From Abelmoschus esculentus (taxonomy: Eukaryota; Streptophyta; Magnoliopsida; Malvales; Malvaceae), in contig JAUCBN010000047.1 in the NCBI GenBank assembly GCA_035048815.1, positions 13,358,001 to 13,422,000 of the forward strand: 64,000 nucleotides of DNA, written 5' to 3'. Position numbers and translations under genes: made by a program. The number at the start of each line of letters is the position of its first letter. Within the stretch, counting starts at the first letter, position 1. Of this stretch, positions 58,386-64,000 are shown piece by piece. The notes under the pieces were generated by a model. The model was not told the origin of the DNA, did not search any database, and saw only the letters and a list, made by a program, of their open reading frames with translations.

Positions 58386-60437
58386 ATCAAAATCCCCTGC
58401 CAACATTTTTTCTTCATAAAAATTGCACAAATCCATTAATTGATAGCAGATCTGCTGGCATCCTCAAATAACTGAGTCTTGAAATGAGGCTTTACAGTCT
58501 TTTGCTCTCCATCTCTGCACAGTTTCGATAGAGAAATTACGATTATAAGATGGTACAGTACCACTGATAATAATTAACAAGGAGGTGAAATTGTGAAACT
58601 GATAGCCATTAAGGCAGCCAATTTTGGTAAGATGCCTTGCGCAACGCCAGACACGTGTCTAGAGATTCCCGTTTTAATAACTATTAGATAAGCGTTGACG
58701 AAGTTTCAACAATTTCATGGCATGCAAGTAGGACAGCTCCTCGCTGACAAATATTTCCACTTAAACAACAACAAATTTAAACAGAAATACCAAATTGGTA
58801 ACGGTCATGGCAGTACCACTAATAGTAATCAACAAGGATGTGAATTATGAAACTGATAACCATTAAGGCAGCCAATTGCGGGAAGATGCCTTCCTCAGAC
58901 TGTCTAGCAATTCCCATTTTAATAACTCTTTCTGACAAATATTTCCATTTAAACAACAAATTTAAACAGAAATACCAAATTGATAATAGTCATTGCAAGA
59001 TTTTTGCTGCAATTCTATCTACTTGCGTACTTCTATAGAACAGTTAAAATGTTATAAATATCTTGAACTGTGTAAACATGCTGAATCAGTATGACTATGA
59101 TTCTACGAATTGTAACTGCAAAAATTAGAACCATTACTAAAACAAGCCAAGTCATCAAATAGTATCATGATGAAAAATATAGTTCATTCAGCCGTATGAA
59201 GCAGACAGACTGATGGCATGGAAAATGGTCTGCGTATACAAATCAAAGTATATATAACTAACTTAAGCATCACTAGTAAAGATCACATTTTTCTCAACCT
59301 TTTCAAATTGAACAGTAATGTTTGTAGGAAATGTTATCTCGTAACATGTTATAGAGGAATCCCCCATAACAATAATCTTTAACAATATTGAAATGATACA
59401 TTCTAAGAAATAACCAAAAGGCTCTCAACTGCTAAGCAAAAAACAAACTAAACTAAAAGCCTCAACTGAACTACATCCATAAGATTACTTTTCCTAGGAA
59501 AAAGAAAGATGTAAGAGAGTTAAAATTTAGGGGTGTTCATGGTTAATCCTTTGTAGTATGTTGGTTAACCATAATGAGATGAACACATTATCTTCAGACA
59601 TTATCATCTAATTGCACTGAGAACAGAACCAACAGTGTTAACCGTTGTAGTATATTGGTGAACCATGAAACCCCTAAGATCAAAATGCGATTACTTAAGA
59701 GCCATTGCACAGCTCATATGATGTGCAGGGAAAAGGGTCTTTCATTCCTTCATCTAGAAATAACTATATTTTCCTTATCTGGTGCGTGATTAAACCATGC
59801 AGATGAATCATATGCATATAAAAAGAAAAACACTGATTATGTATACATATAAAAACAGAATCAACCCAGTGAAACAGAACCTCATGTCGAAATCCAATCA
59901 TTGCAAGCATTATCAGCATTTACGAAAACAAATTCCACATCATAAAAGACAAGCCTTGAAGCATTAAACAAAGGGGCAGAAAAAACAGACCAAGACATGA
60001 ACACATAAACAACAAAATAAACAAAGCTCAAAATCTATCCAGCAAATCTCAGAACTGTAAAGGGAGAAGAACTCACCAGGAGACAAATAACCCCAAAAAA
60101 GTATTCCACCATGAGATACATAAAAATAGAAATAAAATTTTTACTTTCCACATTCTCCCCCAAAGAGTCTAACTTTATAAACCAGATCAGAATGAAGATA
60201 TTAAAAAACAATCCCAAGAGAAGGTGTATTTTATCTAAGAGATGAAAACAATCAGATCATCCCTTTGGGTTTTGGGAGAAGAAAATAAAAACATGGAAGG
60301 AGAGAAAGGAATTTAATGTAAGGAAACTATGAAAAATGAGAGAAAGATTTTTATTTTTTTGGTTGCTTTCTTTCTCTTTCTACAAGAGAGAAAGCTGTTT
60401 AGTGGTTTGTGTGGCACATCATTGTTTCTTTTTCTGG
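58386..60437 (-). other. 5' leader and intron(s) of the DUF863 gene
   Basis: No other coding region is supported. An acceptor-like TTGGCAG ends at about 58397 on this strand, and a TATA box lies at 60445-60438, so a leader intron of up to about 2 kb is likely. The exact donor was not fixed. A tandem duplication at 58556-58998 is listed separately. The 60350-60480 part is CT-rich. Confidence 0.45.
58556..58998. repeat. Tandem duplication, about 255-bp unit
   Basis: Copy one (58556-58810) and copy two (58811-58998) both begin CAGTACCACT and share AACTGATA(G/A)CCATTAAGGCAG, GACAAATATTTCCA(C/T)TTAAAC and AACAGAAATACCAAATTG. Copy two lacks about 65 bp in its middle. The duplication lies within the presumed leader intron of the DUF863 gene. 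Confidence 0.75.
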
Positions 60438-60445
60438 TATTTATA
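60438..60445 (-). promoter_or_regulatory. TATA box of the DUF863 gene
   Basis: On the minus strand this reads TATAAATA, followed downstream by an A/G-rich region (CT-rich on the plus strand). It places the transcript start near 60.41 kb. Confidence 0.45.
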
Positions 60446-60531
60446 TTCACTTTCTCTCCCTCTCTAGTTTCTCTCTCATAATCTTGGGATTCCCTCGCCT
60501 TTGCCCTGTGCTGATATGAAGTACGGTATAT

Positions 60532-61366
60532 TAGGATGTATAAAAATATTCGATTCGATTAATTTGATCTGATTGTTCGATTGTTCAAACTTAAATAGTT
60601 AGGTATTTATTGTAAAATATATTTTTTTAGTATTTGATCTGTTATTTTTTGAATCGGGTCTGAATTATAAAATTAAATTTTTTTGGATATCTGGTTACTT
60701 TTGGGTACTAATTTTTTATATTTTTAATTATAATTATTATTTAAATAAAATACACTCATATTCGTTATATTTCCAAATTAAAAAACCTAATTTTTAAATC
60801 TAAATCTTTCAAACTTAATTTTTAAAAACAAAACTAGGCACTCGAAAAGGAAATTAAGATATTATAAAATAATAAATTTAATTTTACGAGATTACAAAAT
60901 TCAAACTTTACGTGTTTAGATATGTATTATTTTATTAAAATAATTAAATTAATTAAAAATTAAAATAAATTAAAAATTAAAATAAATTAAAAAATTAAAT
61001 ACTAAGCTTTATTTTTTAAATTTTATGTCTTTTCTTTTATTATTATTTATAATATATAAATAAAACTAGTTAAAATATTAAAAAAATCTCTTTTGTTTTA
61101 AATTAGATTATGTAATTTGGGTCTTAAACTTTATGTTTAGATTATGTAAATAGGGTATTAAAATTTTATGTTTGGATATTGGATCATGTAATTCAAACTT
61201 TTAAATTTATGTATTTTTTAGATTAAATTTAAAATTTATAAAAATAAAAATAAAAAAACCAGGTATCTGTTATCCGAATTTTTGAGTACCCGAAAAATTC
61301 GGGTCGAAACATGAACCAATTTTTTAAGTACTCAAACCTTCGGGTACCCGAATTTAAACACCCCTA
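60532..61366. mobile_element. hAT-like non-autonomous element (tentative)
   Basis: The left end TAGGATGTATAAAAATATTCG and the right end, read inverted as TAGGGGTGTTTAAATTCG, form imperfect terminal inverted repeats. The flanks CGGTATAT / CTGTATAT match at 7 of 8 bases, which fits an 8-bp duplication. The interior is AT-rich with GGGTACCCGAA palindromes near the right end. No transposase is present. Confidence 0.45.
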
Positions 61367-62715
61367 CTGTATATCACGTTATTTTTAGGTTAAATTATAA
61401 ATTTTATCACTCAATTTTTAATATATTTATATTTTAATTATTCAATAATAATTATCGTTATATAACGTTAGTGTTATTATATAAAATTATAATATTTACA
61501 ATTATTTTATTTTTAATAATATTATTTATTAAACAATTAAGAATTATATTAAACGTAATAGCCACAATAATATTCTTTATATTTATAATAAAAATAATAA
61601 GATATAACTAAAATATAATTAATTATTATCGTAACTACAAATTAAATCTGACATGAAAAATAAATAATATGACAGCTTCAAATTTCCACTGAAAATAGGC
61701 CAAGAAAGGAGGAGGCCATTTAATATCGTATGTTCTTCCACTGTTTATTTTACCTTTTTTGTTCCCCAGGAATATATTTTTTTTAATATGTTATGTTTTA
61801 TTTGTTTATTTACTTTTATTTTTTAATAAAAATTTTTGGTTTAGATTTATATTTTTCACTCATTTTGGTGTGATATTTTTTTCTTTATTTTATTGTACGA
61901 TTTTTCTCTACTTTATAATATATTTTTTATATTTTTTTAATAGATTTACGTTGTATAATTTTTTTTATACATTACTCGTCTTTAATTTATTATATTTACC
62001 AAGATTTGGATATATAAAAATTTTAAATATAACAAAAAAATATATTTATAAAATTTTAAATAATTTAAAATATTATGATTCGTAATATCTTATTTGTAAA
62101 AAATTAAATCCGATATCCAAATAAGTTGGATCAAATATTTTTTTCATACCTTTGGTTCTTCAAAATTTTAAAACTATATACTTTAATTTGTTATACGTTA
62201 TAATTTGGTCCCCACCTATTTTCCGTTTCATGCTTGTACACCTTAAACCCCACCTCGAATCCTATTTCTGAATATCAACTGTCCTTTAGACTCCGTCCAA
62301 TTCATCCTCCCTACTTACCTGTCTCTGTGTTGAAGGCCAGCAGCCAGCAGCCAACAGAGTGTATATCCTGAACGATGCTTCATGGTTCCCTGTAAGAAAA
62401 ATACGATGTTCATGTGTTTGCACGCAGGAGAGCATACATAAATATGATGAATTGTATTGACAGGCAGCAGGGAAAGGGAGGAAGGGAGGCACAAAATGGC
62501 AGGCGGAGGGAGGTGATTTAGAGACAACAAGTAGAGGCGAAATGTACGGTCGGAAGAAAAAAAAAATCACATTCTTCTCCTCTTCCTCGAGAAAGATTAA
62601 GATCAAAATTAAAATTTGTCAAAAAAATTACACTTCAATCTAAGCTAGATTAGTACTCAACTCTTAAGTCTTAATAGCCTATAAAGCAGCAAAAACCTCA
62701 ACTCCTTTTTTATTA
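61367..62715. other. AT-rich spacer
   Basis: Very AT-rich to 62160, where a 108-codon frame is only Phe/Tyr/Ile low-complexity translation. The stretch 62220-62620 is closer to average composition and has short frames on the minus strand that match nothing I know. Confidence 0.5.
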
Positions 62716-63153
62716 TCACTCGACGATGACTTGATGGCCATCCTTCTTCTCCTCTGTCACCTTAGGCAATAGGCACAATCACTTTCAACACCCCAGTCTT
62801 CATCTCCGCCTTAAATCTCATCCAACTTATACATGGTGGGAGCCGGGAGGAAGGTCCAGCCTACTCGAGTAGCGACTCCCAACATCTTCATCCCCACCTT
62901 GTCCTCGGATGATGAGAGTCTTTTGTTCCACCGAGATCTTAACATCCTCCTTGCTAAGACCCGGCATTTCAATGCGGAAAGAAAGAGCACCCTTGTCCGG
63001 GAAGTGGTCCATTAGGTTCAGGAATAGATTGTTCCAACTTCCGAGCACAGTGGGAAACAATGGCATGCCTATAGGCCCAATATTTGATGAAGTAGGGTCA
63101 AAACCACATATGGATTTGGGATCTGTGGGTGAAAATGGCAAAACAGAACCCAA
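62716..63153 (-). pseudogene. Small heat shock protein (HSP20), frame-shifted
   Basis: The frame from 63153 reads into an alpha-crystallin domain start: FRIEMPGLSKEDVKISVEQKTL, then RG...RYSSRLDLPP, and stops at 62827. The rest of the domain is present in other frames: MYKLDEI followed by a stop, then an AEMKTGVLKV-like segment, then a final EEKKDG...VIVE piece ending at 62716. At least three indels break it: one near 62840, an extra T near 62815, and a 7-nt insert (ATTGCCT on this strand) near 62765. The domain would resemble organelle sHSPs, but the N-terminus is not a clear transit peptide. A decayed copy. Confidence 0.8.
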
Positions 63154-64000
63154 AATCGTTCACCCAATGCCTAAATGTTTGCAGTACAAGATACAGATCT
63201 CAGCCGAATCACTTTCCCTTCAAGTCATATTGAAAATGACAAATCTAGGGAATACCCCTAAGGACTAAACCATACGTATATATTGTTTCAACCCTATGGA
63301 ATTAAAAGCCAAATATCACATACAAACTGAGACACAGGAGCTCCTGCAAGATTTGCTTGTTTTTCCCCATACCTCTCTAGTCTACATTATTGGTCCTTTG
63401 TTTATATATTACCAGACAAACTACTTTGGAATTTAGATAGGACTGCATGGAATAGGGTAAGACATCCTAGGACAGGGAACAAATTCAATGTTAAATAATA
63501 TCTAGAGCATTATTATAAAAATTATGATGAAAATGGTATTAAAAAGTATTATAAAATTATTATTTTTTTAAATAGTGTTTGGTAATGTATTAAAAAAACT
63601 AAAATATCTATTCTAGACGTATTCTAAAAAAATGTTACATGAAGATTATATTTATTATTTTAAATTAAAACAAAATTTTCAACTTTAAAAATTAAAAGAT
63701 ATAATTTTAAGATTTAGATGAATAATGACTTTTAAGAATTCATTAGGTGCATAAATAATTTTGTCTCTACAAGTTTATACAAAAGCGGGTCATCAGGTTA
63801 TTAATTTGGATGAATAATGACTTTATTAACTTTCGTGCTTCATTATTTAATAATGGGAATTATTTGCTGGCATACACCTAAGGAATAATAAATTAGCGGT
63901 GTACACTTGGTTAATTTGGTAAGTGATCGAATTGAATTAATCAAAAATTTTAAAGTCTTAACCGTTAACCGAATCTAATTATTTATAATTGAATTAATCG
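63154..64000. other. Right-edge spacer
   Basis: Upstream of the broken heat shock gene and AT-rich after 63480. I see no gene; a further piece of the heat shock gene's N-terminus may be hidden in 63154-63270, but the frame is stopped by TGA. Confidence 0.45.

Noticed and set aside
61759..62085. 108-codon Phe/Tyr-rich frame
   Set aside because: Pure AT-rich low-complexity translation without domain or signal.

Overview
This window is nuclear DNA from a flowering plant, almost certainly a eudicot. The genes are split by short GT-AG introns, the spacers are very AT-rich, and the families are plant-specific: GOLVEN/RGF peptide precursor, DUF863, DUF1442, NPF transporter, PMEI and HyPRP. Many degenerate TTTAGGG-like tracts lie in the spacers. 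A Malvaceae origin (cotton-like) is my guess only; nothing here proves it.

Layout from left to right: a broken DUF1442 fragment (4-291, -); an LRR receptor-like pseudokinase (484-2830, -); a 5.4 kb gene-free repeat zone; a copper amine oxidase (8479-11869, +); an Hsp70-interacting protein (HIP/FAM10) gene with two frame lesions (12238-15912, -) and a GC-rich terminal-repeat retrotransposon (15953-16941) in its 5' leader; a GPI-type lipid transfer protein (18224-18850, -); two tandem pectin methylesterase/invertase inhibitors (20575-21195 and 23524-24126, +); a small Gly-rich secreted protein (25429-25767, -); a thylakoid-lumen pentapeptide protein with an apparent one-base frameshift (26700-28402, -); a GOLVEN/RGF/CLEL peptide hormone precursor spread over four small exons (30606-31897, +); a 1.2 kb Mutator-like foldback element (32829-34029); L-lactate dehydrogenase (35042-37126, +); three exons of a complex I subunit (NDUFB8 type, 37808-38330, +) cut off by a Ty3 chromovirus (38469-43594); two HyPRP genes in opposite orientation (46399-46797 + and 49934-50326 -) with a Mutator-like MITE between them; an NPF6 (NRT1.1-like) transporter (52683-54892, +); a DUF863 gene (55531-58385, -, leader to about 60.4 kb); a hAT-like element (60532-61366); and a decayed small heat shock protein (62716-63153, -).

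The genes do not form a pathway; this is ordinary plant gene order. Intact genes alternate with recently damaged ones (DUF1442, HIP, NDUFB8, sHSP, perhaps the lumen protein), which fits duplicate-gene loss after polyploidy. The most informative material is the mobile DNA, which carries diagnostic ends and target site duplications. It includes a tRNA-derived SINE-like family (four copies), a telomere-like dispersed repeat with conserved flanks (four copies), two Mutator-type foldback elements with perfect 9-bp duplications, a TRIM-like element and a young but heavily stop-ridden chromovirus. I saw no CRISPR array, operon or clear RNA gene. All splice sites were placed by eye and checked by phase arithmetic.
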